Part shown: positions 5,791-12,475 of the stretch, piece by piece
Position numbering within the stretch: position 1 is the stretch's first letter
Layout: each line of letters opens with the position of its first letter
Assembly (NCBI GenBank): GCA_014730235.1
Contig: WJIO01000361.1
Span: 1-12,475 of the forward strand
Length of the DNA stretch: 12,475 bases
Reading direction: 5' to 3'
From: Candidatus Poribacteria bacterium
GTDB taxonomy: Bacteria > Poribacteria > DTPJ01 > WJIO01
Translations under genes and position numbers: made by a program
Notes under the pieces: generated by a model
The model's database searches: none
What the model was told of the DNA's origin: nothing
The model's input: the letters and a program-made list of their open reading frames with translations, nothing else

Positions 5791-7098
5791 ATGTTAGCAA
5801 AACCCACACCGCAACAGCTTGAATGGCAGGAATCGGAACTTACCATGTTCCTTCACTTTGGCGTCAATACCTTTACCGACCGGGAGTGGGGTGATGGCAC
5901 AGAAGATCCCATGATTTTTAATCCTACAGAATTGGATACAGATCAGTGGGTGGAAGTGGCTAAAGATGCTGGGTTTAAATATATGATAATTACAGCAAAG
6001 CACCATGACGGTTTCTGCTTGTTTCCCAGCAAATATACAGAACACTCGGTCAAGAATAGTCCCTGGAAGGATGGTAAAGGCGATGTGGTAAAAGAGCTTG
6101 CCCAATCCTGTCGTAAGAGGGACATGAAGTTGGGAATTTACCTTTCGCCCTGGGATCGCCACGAAAAAACTTACGGTGATTCACCGGCTTATAACCAATA
6201 TTTTAGAAATCAACTTACTGAACTTCTCACAAATTACGGTGAAATTTCTGAGGTCTGGTTTGATGGTGCCTGCGGGGAAGGCCCTAATGGAAAACGACAG
6301 GAATATGATTGGCAGAGCTATTATCAGGTAATCCGCGATCTTCAGCCAGATGCCCTTATCGCTATCTGTGGACCAGATATACGATGGGTAGGCAATGAAG
6401 ACGGTATTGCCAGGGAGACTGAATGGAGCGTTCAGGAAGCCTCGCCTGAAAGACACCCGGATACTAAAGGTAAGATCTGGTATCCTGCAGAATGCGATGT
6501 TTCCATCCGGCCCGGTTGGTTCTGGCACGCATCCCAGGATTCAAAGGTTAAACCCCTTGAGCATTTGATTGATATTTACTATAAATCTGTAGGAAGAAAT
6601 AGCGTTCTTTTATTAAACGTGCCGCCAAATGATAAGGGTTTATTTGCTGATCCTGATGTCCAAAGGCTAAAGGAATTTAGATCTGTTCTGGACCAGACCT
6701 TTGATGTAAATTTCGCAGAAGGTAAAGCGGTTCAAGCCAGCAGTGCCCATCCTGAGCATCCCGCGTCCAATTCTGTAGATGGAAATGGCAATACCTTCTG
6801 GATGACTGCCCAGAATCCACCAGGAGGAACTATTGAGATTGATCTTGGTGAACCTGTTATCTTCAATATAGCTATGGTGAAAGAATATATATCCCTCAGC
6901 CAGCGCGTAGAATCTTATTCCTGGGAGATATGGAAAGATGGTAACTGGATAAAACTTGCTGAAGGTACAACTATCGGACATAAAAAACTGGATCGTTTTA
7001 CTGATGTAACTACGAACAAAGTTAGATTGAATATAATTAAATCCCTGGCAACTCCTCTTATAAGATACGTGGGTCTCTATAAAGCACCATTGATTTAA
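5791..7098 (+). CDS. Alpha-L-fucosidase, GH29, with C-terminal discoidin-like domain
   Basis: A 435-residue retaining alpha-L-fucosidase that releases alpha-linked L-fucose. The GH29 barrel covers about 1-300: MFLHFGVNTFTDREWG, the AKHHDGFCLFPSKYT signature, LGIYLSPWD, and EVWFDGA with the catalytic nucleophile D158. The GNEDG...ETEW segment (202-211) resembles GH29 subfamily B, where its first Glu (here E203) would be the acid/base; this suggests activity on alpha-1,3/1,4-fucosyl (Lewis-type) linkages, an inference. Residues about 308-432 form a discoidin/F5-8-type-C (CBM32-like) domain with NSVDGNGNTFW and EIDLGEPV motifs. There is no signal peptide, so it is cytoplasmic. AGGAG (5779-5783) is 7 nt before the ATG. 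The next gene follows after 25 nt, so the two form an operon. Confidence 0.93.
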   Translation: MLAKPTPQQLEWQESELTMFLHFGVNTFTDREWGDGTEDPMIFNPTELDTDQWVEVAKDAGFKYMIITAKHHDGFCLFPSKYTEHSVKNSPWKDGKGDVVKELAQSCRKRDMKLGIYLSPWDRHEKTYGDSPAYNQYFRNQLTELLTNYGEISEVWFDGACGEGPNGKRQEYDWQSYYQVIRDLQPDALIAICGPDIRWVGNEDGIARETEWSVQEASPERHPDTKGKIWYPAECDVSIRPGWFWHASQDSKVKPLEHLIDIYYKSVGRNSVLLLNVPPNDKGLFADPDVQRLKEFRSVLDQTFDVNFAEGKAVQASSAHPEHPASNSVDGNGNTFWMTAQNPPGGTIEIDLGEPVIFNIAMVKEYISLSQRVESYSWEIWKDGNWIKLAEGTTIGHKKLDRFTDVTTNKVRLNIIKSLATPLIRYVGLYKAPLI

Positions 7099-7123
7099 TT
7101 TTGATACCTGAAAGGTTTATACC

Positions 7124-9307
7124 ATGTCTAAAAATAAACCGTATGCTGAGGTTAAAACATACAACGGCGCTCCTACATTATTTCTTGATGGTAAACCAAC
7201 TTTCTATTCTGCGTTGTGGCTTACTACCCTTACACCTGGTTTATGGAAAGACGCAGATCTGGTGAAAAGGTATGCTGAGCATACAAATATACATATATAT
7301 GCCTTTGATGTAGGCGAAGCATGGTGTGGCCCTGGTCCGGATAGAAAAGGAAATTTTGATTTTTTATCTGTTGATGCCAAATTTGAAAATGTTATTAAAG
7401 CCGATCCTGAAGCCCGTTTCCATTTGCGGATTAACCTGGAGCAGAATAAACCCTGGTGGCAGGAACTTCACCCGCAAGAGTGTGAGATTACATCCCTCGG
7501 TATACAGCTTCAGCAGTCCTTTGCATCCAGAATATGGCGTGAAGAGGCAAAAGAATTTCTCCAGGCCTTTGCAGAACATATGCACAAAGAAGGAATGTCC
7601 CGACGCGCTATCGCCTATCAGGTAGGGGCAGGACATACAGGTGAATGGTGCAAGCGTAATTCATCTATGGCCAACCCATGCGGCGACTACAGCAAACCGA
7701 TGAAGCAGCATTTTCAGCAGTGGCTTCGCAAAAAGTATAATAGCAACATCTCGGTACTGCGTAAGACATGGGGGAATGATCAGGTTACATTTGATACAGC
7801 TCAAGTTCCATCTGAAGAACAGCAGCTAAAGGCAATGAATTATACATTCCGGGATCCAATACAAGAGCGCAATGTAATTGATTATTTCCAATGTCTTGCG
7901 GATTTATGCGCTGATCTAATAGTAGAATTCTGTGATACAGTCAAATCCAGCACAAATGGAATGAGTCTGGCTGGAGCTTTTTATGGTTATCTTATGGAGA
8001 TGTCATGGAACTCATGTTTCTTTTCAGAATGGCACGAAAGATGGTCAGAAGGTGACTACAGCACACTTCAGCGAAGCGGTCATTTAGGTTTAAAAAAAGT
8101 TCTAGAATCACCGAATGTGGATTTTCTGGTGAGTCCATACAGCTATGGCTTCCGGGGTATTGGGGGGCATGGCCCATGTATGCTGCCATCAGAATCGGTT
8201 CGTCATCATGGTAAGTTATACATATACGAGGAGGATTCCCGTCTTCATACAGGTAAATTTCATACAACTTATGGAAGGGCGGCTGATGTAAACCAGAGTC
8301 GTGCAATACTGCGCCGGAATTTCTCTTATGTAGTTACTCACGGTCAAGGTGTATGGACTTTTCCCAACGCCGATGATGATATTTTCTGGGAGATAAAGCG
8401 TTTCAAGGAAAAAGGTGATCTCACTGTTAAAACCGACAGATCATCAATCTCAGAGATCGCTGTTCTTGTGGATGATGAAAGCTTTTTATACGAATCCCTG
8501 GATAACGGTCTTGATGTATCTCTTATCTTACACCAGAATTTACAGGGGTTACCTCGCATCGGTGCACCTTATGATGTGTATCTGCTGGATGATTTTCTGG
8601 ATGGAAATTTAAAGCCATATAAACTGTATATATTCCTTAACGTTTTTCACCTTGATAAGAATCGTCGTGAAACCCTCAAGAAAGAGATACAAAGAGATGA
8701 TCGGGCTGCTTTATGGATATACGCTCCGGGTTATCTCGATGAAACCGCATCTATTGATAATATGAATGACTTAACAGGTTTTAAGTTTGGTATGGGAAAA
8801 CAGCCATGGAGTTCTTTTATGCACATAGTGAACTTCAATCATCCCATAACCAGAAAACGGCCGCAGGATTTGTTCTGGGGAACTGAAAGGCTTATCTCAC
8901 CCCATTTTCATCTTGAGGACGAAGAAGCGGTAATTTTAGGTCAGGTAGTATATTCTCAGGGCAGCTGTATGCCCGGTTTTGGGGTTAAGGAATTCGACAA
9001 GTGGACATCTATATACGTTGCTTCACCGAACATACCGGCATCGGTTCTACGCGGTATCGCAGATTATGCCTGTGTCCATATATACAATGAAGAAGGCGAC
9101 GTCATCTATGTTTCTTCTAATCTTTTGGGAATTCATACCCTTTCAGGTGGCAAAAGAATATTTAGACTGCCAGAACCAGTTGAACAAGTCTATGATGTAT
9201 TAGAAGAAAAAGTAATTCCAAACAACTCGAGCAGTTTTAGTGTGTCTCTTAAACCTATATCTTCTGCGCTTTATTATATAGGTGATGAAAAATTTCACCT
9301 TGCCTAA
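7124..9307 (+). CDS. Putative GH42-like (clan GH-A) glycoside hydrolase
   Basis: A 727-residue protein with the layout of GH42 beta-galactosidases but weak similarity in the motifs. The N-terminal barrel (about 20-400) contains AYQVGAGHTGEW, whose E174 fits the acid/base position, and KLYIYEEDSR, where E369 or E370 fits the nucleophile. The central part (about 440-600; EIAVLVDDESFLYES, APYDVYLLDDFL, YKLYIFLNVFHLD, ALWIYAPGYLD) resembles the GH42 trimerisation domain with its glutaminase-like fold. The C-terminus is beta-rich. There is no signal peptide. GAAAGG lies 8 nt before the ATG, and the gene follows the fucosidase by 25 nt. It probably acts on the same imported glycan, perhaps on a galactoside exposed after fucose removal. 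The substrate is not readable from the sequence, and another clan GH-A family is possible. Confidence 0.75.
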   Translation: MSKNKPYAEVKTYNGAPTLFLDGKPTFYSALWLTTLTPGLWKDADLVKRYAEHTNIHIYAFDVGEAWCGPGPDRKGNFDFLSVDAKFENVIKADPEARFHLRINLEQNKPWWQELHPQECEITSLGIQLQQSFASRIWREEAKEFLQAFAEHMHKEGMSRRAIAYQVGAGHTGEWCKRNSSMANPCGDYSKPMKQHFQQWLRKKYNSNISVLRKTWGNDQVTFDTAQVPSEEQQLKAMNYTFRDPIQERNVIDYFQCLADLCADLIVEFCDTVKSSTNGMSLAGAFYGYLMEMSWNSCFFSEWHERWSEGDYSTLQRSGHLGLKKVLESPNVDFLVSPYSYGFRGIGGHGPCMLPSESVRHHGKLYIYEEDSRLHTGKFHTTYGRAADVNQSRAILRRNFSYVVTHGQGVWTFPNADDDIFWEIKRFKEKGDLTVKTDRSSISEIAVLVDDESFLYESLDNGLDVSLILHQNLQGLPRIGAPYDVYLLDDFLDGNLKPYKLYIFLNVFHLDKNRRETLKKEIQRDDRAALWIYAPGYLDETASIDNMNDLTGFKFGMGKQPWSSFMHIVNFNHPITRKRPQDLFWGTERLISPHFHLEDEEAVILGQVVYSQGSCMPGFGVKEFDKWTSIYVASPNIPASVLRGIADYACVHIYNEEGDVIYVSSNLLGIHTLSGGKRIFRLPEPVEQVYDVLEEKVIPNNSSSFSVSLKPISSALYYIGDEKFHLA

Positions 9308-9328
9308 ATTCCTATATTCTGGTATACT
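9300..9328 (+). promoter_or_regulatory. Candidate promoter of the PEP carboxykinase gene
   Basis: TTGCCT (9300-9305), a 17-nt spacer, and an extended -10, TGGTATACT (9320-9328). The -35 overlaps the last codons and stop of the upstream glycosidase gene. Transcription would start near 9335, giving a leader of about 150 nt. A less convincing alternative lies near 9420-9465. Confidence 0.45.
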
Positions 9329-9367
9329 ATTCTACTAAGTATCCTCATGTCACAAAAAATAAAAAAT

Positions 9368-9389
9368 GATATAAACTAAGGTTTATATC
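9368..9389. promoter_or_regulatory. Inverted repeat in the PEP carboxykinase leader
   Basis: A perfect 9-bp inverted repeat, GATATAAAC-TAAG-GTTTATATC, in the 180-nt gap between the GH42-like gene and pckA. No T run follows it on the + strand. Read leftwards it is followed by ATTTTTTATTTTTT, which would suit a terminator for - strand transcripts, but no gene on that strand is visible. It could be an operator or a leader hairpin. Confidence 0.35.
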
Positions 9390-9487
9390 TCCAACCCGAT
9401 TACCCGAGAATAATCAAAAAATAATTTAAATAAGTCAACGGATAAGTATACAAACAAATATAACTATATCAAAAAAGGAGATTAAGT

Positions 9488-11206
9488 ATGGGGAAATACG
9501 ATTTCGTTCTTGAAAAGGTAAAAGAGATTATCGCAAGGTCGAAGCATTCGGCTACTAACGTAACAGAATATATGGGACCTTCCCTGAGAATAATATCTGA
9601 AGTAACAGGTCAAAGGACAAAATACAGTGGCTTTAACTGGGATACCCGCGTAAGAAGCCGTTCTGCCAAATATACTGTAACAGTCGGCAGTGAAAAAGTA
9701 ACCTTGCAGAATATGTCTAAAGAGCAAAATGAGACCATGGATCAGATTGATGTAAATCTGGCCAGAGTCTTTGGTGGTTGTGTTGATGAAGAAGAATTCA
9801 AGGGACACGCCAACATGCTACCTATTGATTATGTCCACAGGGTAATGGGTAGCGGCAGTGATCCCAACTTTACGTTTAACTGTAATTTTCTTGTCAGCAG
9901 TAAGAATCCTACATATCATCACATTGGTTACATGTGGGGTAAAATGCTGCGGGAAGTAGATCCCATCCCGGATGCACCTGATCTGTATATTATTATGCTT
10001 CCTGATATAAACACCGGAACTTTCGGTAGATTTTACGCATTTCCGGAAATCGGTGTAACCGTTGGTCTTGGCAGCGATTACATGGGTGAAGTCAAAAAGG
10101 GTTTCCTGAGAATGGCCATGTATCAGGCCAAGCAAAATGGTATTCTTGGCGTCCACGCCGCTTCAAAAATAATAAAGGCTTTAGATGTTGAATCAGAAGA
10201 AATCAAGACATACGGAACTGTAATATTTGGTCTTTCAGGTACAGGAAAAACTACCAATGTTGGTCATACCCATTATCTTGACAGGGAAGGTGAAGCCTCG
10301 TTACTTACCCAGGACGATTTTGTCGGTCTTCGTATGAGCGACGGTAGTGTAATGGGAACTGAACAAGCCCTGTTCCTTAAGACAGACTTGGATGACGATG
10401 ACTTATTGCTGAAACCTGCCACAAAATCAGCGGACTTCGTATCTCAAAACCTCTATGTAGATGCCAAAGGTGGAATAGGTTACCTGGAAGAAGACCTCTG
10501 CGCCAACGGTAGGGGCATTCTGCCTATATCCTCATTACCTAAAAATAGGGTTTATGAAAGCATTGATATTCCACCTGTGTCTGAACTGGATGGACTGTTT
10601 ATTTTCTTTAACACCCGTAGAAATACAGTAGTTCCTATAATCCAGGAAATTCCTACACCGGAACAGGCTGCCGGTTATTTCATGCTTGGTGAATCCATCG
10701 AAACAGCCGCCGGTGATCCAGCCAAAGCCGGCCAGTCAGTACGCGTCGTTGGTACAAATCCATTTATTGTGGGGCCCGAAGGTGAAGAAGGTAATATGTT
10801 CTACGAATTTGCCAGTAAATTCAAAGACAAGATTCGCTGTTTTGTCATGAATACAGGTGGAGTTGGTGAAATAAGAGACGAGAAAGACCGCTCTAAAATT
10901 ATAAGACAGCCTATCAGACCCTGGAAAAACGGTATTGGCTACATGTCCAGGGCATTATTCAGAGACACAGCCCGATGGGCTGACAGCAGTGATTTTGGAA
11001 CAAAAATATTGGTTGGCGGCGTAACTGATGAACATGGCATGAATTACGATATGGATAGTTTTAATCCAAAACTTATTTATGATAATTCAGTTAGAGATAA
11101 GATGGTAGTTGAGCTTAACAAAGAAAGAATTGCTTATCTGGAAAAATTCCCAACTCTTAATCCTAAGATTATTGAGTCAATGAAAGCTACTCTCAGAGTT
11201 AAATAG
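9488..11206 (+). CDS. pckA: Phosphoenolpyruvate carboxykinase, ATP-type family, divergent
   Basis: A 572-residue PEP carboxykinase, which interconverts oxaloacetate + ATP with PEP + CO2 + ADP in gluconeogenesis or, in fermenters, fixes CO2 onto PEP. Family marks: GLSGTGKTT (248-256), the kinase-1a P-loop of the ATP-dependent family; LLTQDDFVGL (272-281) at the kinase-2 metal site; SDYMGEVKKGFLRMAMY (196-212) with the GE(V/M)KK motif; GVHAAS where the family usually has a HxSAN-like segment; and FFNTRRNTVVPI followed by TPEQAAGYFMLGES. It is somewhat longer than the usual 520-540 residues, and the first 130 residues do not read like the standard N-terminus. AAGGAG lies 7 nt before the ATG. A sulfatase-like gene follows 53 nt after the stop. 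Confidence 0.9.
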   Translation: MGKYDFVLEKVKEIIARSKHSATNVTEYMGPSLRIISEVTGQRTKYSGFNWDTRVRSRSAKYTVTVGSEKVTLQNMSKEQNETMDQIDVNLARVFGGCVDEEEFKGHANMLPIDYVHRVMGSGSDPNFTFNCNFLVSSKNPTYHHIGYMWGKMLREVDPIPDAPDLYIIMLPDINTGTFGRFYAFPEIGVTVGLGSDYMGEVKKGFLRMAMYQAKQNGILGVHAASKIIKALDVESEEIKTYGTVIFGLSGTGKTTNVGHTHYLDREGEASLLTQDDFVGLRMSDGSVMGTEQALFLKTDLDDDDLLLKPATKSADFVSQNLYVDAKGGIGYLEEDLCANGRGILPISSLPKNRVYESIDIPPVSELDGLFIFFNTRRNTVVPIIQEIPTPEQAAGYFMLGESIETAAGDPAKAGQSVRVVGTNPFIVGPEGEEGNMFYEFASKFKDKIRCFVMNTGGVGEIRDEKDRSKIIRQPIRPWKNGIGYMSRALFRDTARWADSSDFGTKILVGGVTDEHGMNYDMDSFNPKLIYDNSVRDKMVVELNKERIAYLEKFPTLNPKIIESMKATLRVK

Positions 11207-11216
11207 AATACTCAAA

Positions 11217-11244
11217 GCAGGGGCACAGTTTACTGTGTCTCTGC
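11217..11244 (+). promoter_or_regulatory. Intercistronic hairpin after pckA
   Basis: GCAGGGGCACAG-TTTA-CTGTGTCTCTGC forms a 12-bp stem with two G-U pairs and a 4-nt loop. No T run follows; instead the ribosome binding site AAAGGA of the next gene (11246-11251) starts 2 nt later. This fits a partial terminator, an mRNA-stabilising 3' end or a translation-modulating hairpin better than a full Rho-independent terminator. Confidence 0.5.
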
Positions 11245-11259
11245 CAAAGGAATTAAGCC

Positions 11260-12475
11260 ATGAATAATCCTAATATACTTTTGGTATCTCTGGAGACAAT
11301 AAGACGTGACCATCTACGCTGTCATGGATACCATAAAGATTTAGCACCTCATCTGGATCGACTGGCAAGAGATGGTGTTTACTGCACAGATGCCATAGCT
11401 AACTGCGGCTGGACTCTCCCGCAGAATATAACCTTGCATACAGGTTTATACCCCCTTACCCATGATCTCACGCTGTTGAGGGATCAGCATCCATTGAGTT
11501 CGTCTTTTACTCTACTTGCAGAACACTTAAAAGAGCACGGATACCGAACATTCGCCGGTGTAAACAGCAGTAACCCCTACAGTGCCCATGCAAGATATGG
11601 TTTTGACCGGGGATTTGATGAGCATAACCCGGGTGCTATCTATAATCAGCATATGGAATGGACGGAAGAATTCACTCTGAAAAGATTTGCTGAAAACCAT
11701 ACCGAAGCTCCGTGCTTTGTATATACCCATGTAAACGACACCCATGAACCCTGGGATGCGCCAGAACCCTGGAAAACCATGTGGGGTGATTCGTACCATA
11801 ATCAATACGAATCGGACATCAGTTACACAGACCACTATTTAGGCAGGATTTTTACAGGTCTTAAAGAGATAGGTATACTTGAAAACACCCTGATTGTAAT
11901 CGCTGGAGACCATGGAACGGAATTCTGGGAACATGGTTTTATCGAAAAGAAGGTAAACCTTTATAATGAAATACTGCATATTCCCATAATTTTCCACTGT
12001 CCATCATTGTTACCTTCAGGAATAGCTTTGAGTGGCTTAAGCGAATCGGCTCAGGTTACACCTACTATAGTTGATATAGCAGGCCTACCACCTATTCCCA
12101 AAGCACAGGGAAAAAGCCTTTTACCCCGGATTCAGGGTAAAGAATCCAGTGGTCTGGATTATGTTTGCAGCTATACACGTCATGAACACCAGGGAGAGGG
12201 TGGGCCTGTGCAGTTTGATCACTACTCCATACATACGCAACAATACAAATTCATACGTCTTGAGTTACATTCGGAACTGGAAGACCTGGCTCACGACTGG
12301 AAATACAGGATACAGGCCATTGCAATACGCTGCCGTATATCTCCTGATTCCCTGAAACCTGGTTCAGTCATGCGGGAATTATATGATCTGAAGCGAGATC
12401 CCGGTGAAGGTAATAACCTTATACCCAGGGAACAGTATGGGAAAATAGCAAAGGATCTGGAAGATAAGCTTGATA
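11260..12475 (+). CDS. Second sulfatase-family hydrolase (3' end beyond window)
   Basis: The frame is open to the window end, giving 405 complete codons of an alkaline-phosphatase-superfamily protein. It starts NILLVSLETIRRDHLRCHGY, where the usual metal-binding Asp of the DTLRxDHL motif is Glu (E12). The nucleophile region, CGWTLPQNITLHTGLYP, follows the 'WTLPSHxSLxTGLxP' pattern: Thr52 occupies the formylglycine position and Asn56 that of the usual Arg or His. Further motifs are HVNDTHEPW (about 157-165), the metal pair D217-H218 in IAGDHGTEFWEHGF, and IPIIFHCP; a LYDLKRDPGEGNNL segment near the window end is typical of the C-terminal subdomain. There is no signal peptide. AAAGGA at 11246-11251 is 8 nt before the ATG. 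It is probably co-transcribed with pckA. It is only remotely similar to the sulfatase-like gene at 501-1904. Confidence 0.85.
   Translation, partial: MNNPNILLVSLETIRRDHLRCHGYHKDLAPHLDRLARDGVYCTDAIANCGWTLPQNITLHTGLYPLTHDLTLLRDQHPLSSSFTLLAEHLKEHGYRTFAGVNSSNPYSAHARYGFDRGFDEHNPGAIYNQHMEWTEEFTLKRFAENHTEAPCFVYTHVNDTHEPWDAPEPWKTMWGDSYHNQYESDISYTDHYLGRIFTGLKEIGILENTLIVIAGDHGTEFWEHGFIEKKVNLYNEILHIPIIFHCPSLLPSGIALSGLSESAQVTPTIVDIAGLPPIPKAQGKSLLPRIQGKESSGLDYVCSYTRHEHQGEGGPVQFDHYSIHTQQYKFIRLELHSELEDLAHDWKYRIQAIAIRCRISPDSLKPGSVMRELYDLKRDPGEGNNLIPREQYGKIAKDLEDKLD

Noticed and set aside
5794-6162. 122-codon open frame on the - strand
   Set aside because: It is antisense to the conserved GH29 catalytic domain and has no supporting motif.
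7364-7636. 90-codon open frame on the - strand, and similar frames at 7992-8306 and 8344-8559
   Set aside because: They are shadows of the GH42-like gene without start signals or family features.

Overview
This AT-rich window (roughly 40% G+C by eye) looks like the chromosome of an anaerobic, low-GC Gram-positive-type bacterium (Clostridia or Halanaerobiales-like). The basis is strong purine-rich ribosome binding sites with 6-9 nt spacing, sigma-A-type promoters, a TTG start on smpB, a B. subtilis-like tmRNA tag and an ATP-type PEP carboxykinase. The lineage is an inference; no marker in the window settles it.

Layout. (1) 1-2298, + strand: the 3' part of a lytic transglycosylase, an alkaline-phosphatase-superfamily 'sulfatase' with Thr where the formylglycine Cys is expected, and a 100-residue protein with two copies of a CxxCG/CxxCxGxG zinc module. 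It ends in a 15-bp inverted repeat that separates it from a convergent gene. (2) 2307-3909, - strand: a soluble PAS-histidine kinase-receiver hybrid with an operator-like palindrome over its likely promoter. (3) 4037-5212, - strand: the trans-translation pair ssrA (tmRNA) and smpB, with a small mobile element between them. (4) 5304-5748: two more copies of the same element and a good promoter. (5) 5532-9307, + strand: a two-gene carbohydrate operon, a GH29 alpha-L-fucosidase with a C-terminal discoidin-like domain and a divergent GH42-like enzyme. (6) 9300-12475, + strand: PEP carboxykinase, then a second 'sulfatase' that runs off the window and also has Thr at the nucleophile position.

How it fits together. 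The fucosidase and GH42-like enzyme lack signal peptides and probably trim imported fucosylated oligosaccharides in the cytoplasm. PEP carboxykinase links sugar catabolism to C4 metabolism. The two sulfatase-like proteins may act on modified glycans or phosphoesters, but their active sites argue against standard formylglycine sulfatases.

The most distinctive signal is a family of three small non-coding palindromic elements (120, 162 and 142 bp). Their ends match GGnTnnTCC, they have nested internal hairpins, and each is flanked by an 8-bp direct repeat (8/8, 7/8 and 7/8 matches). One lies between smpB and ssrA. One lies between the promoter and start codon of the glycosidase operon. A solitary end of the same type precedes the zinc-module gene.
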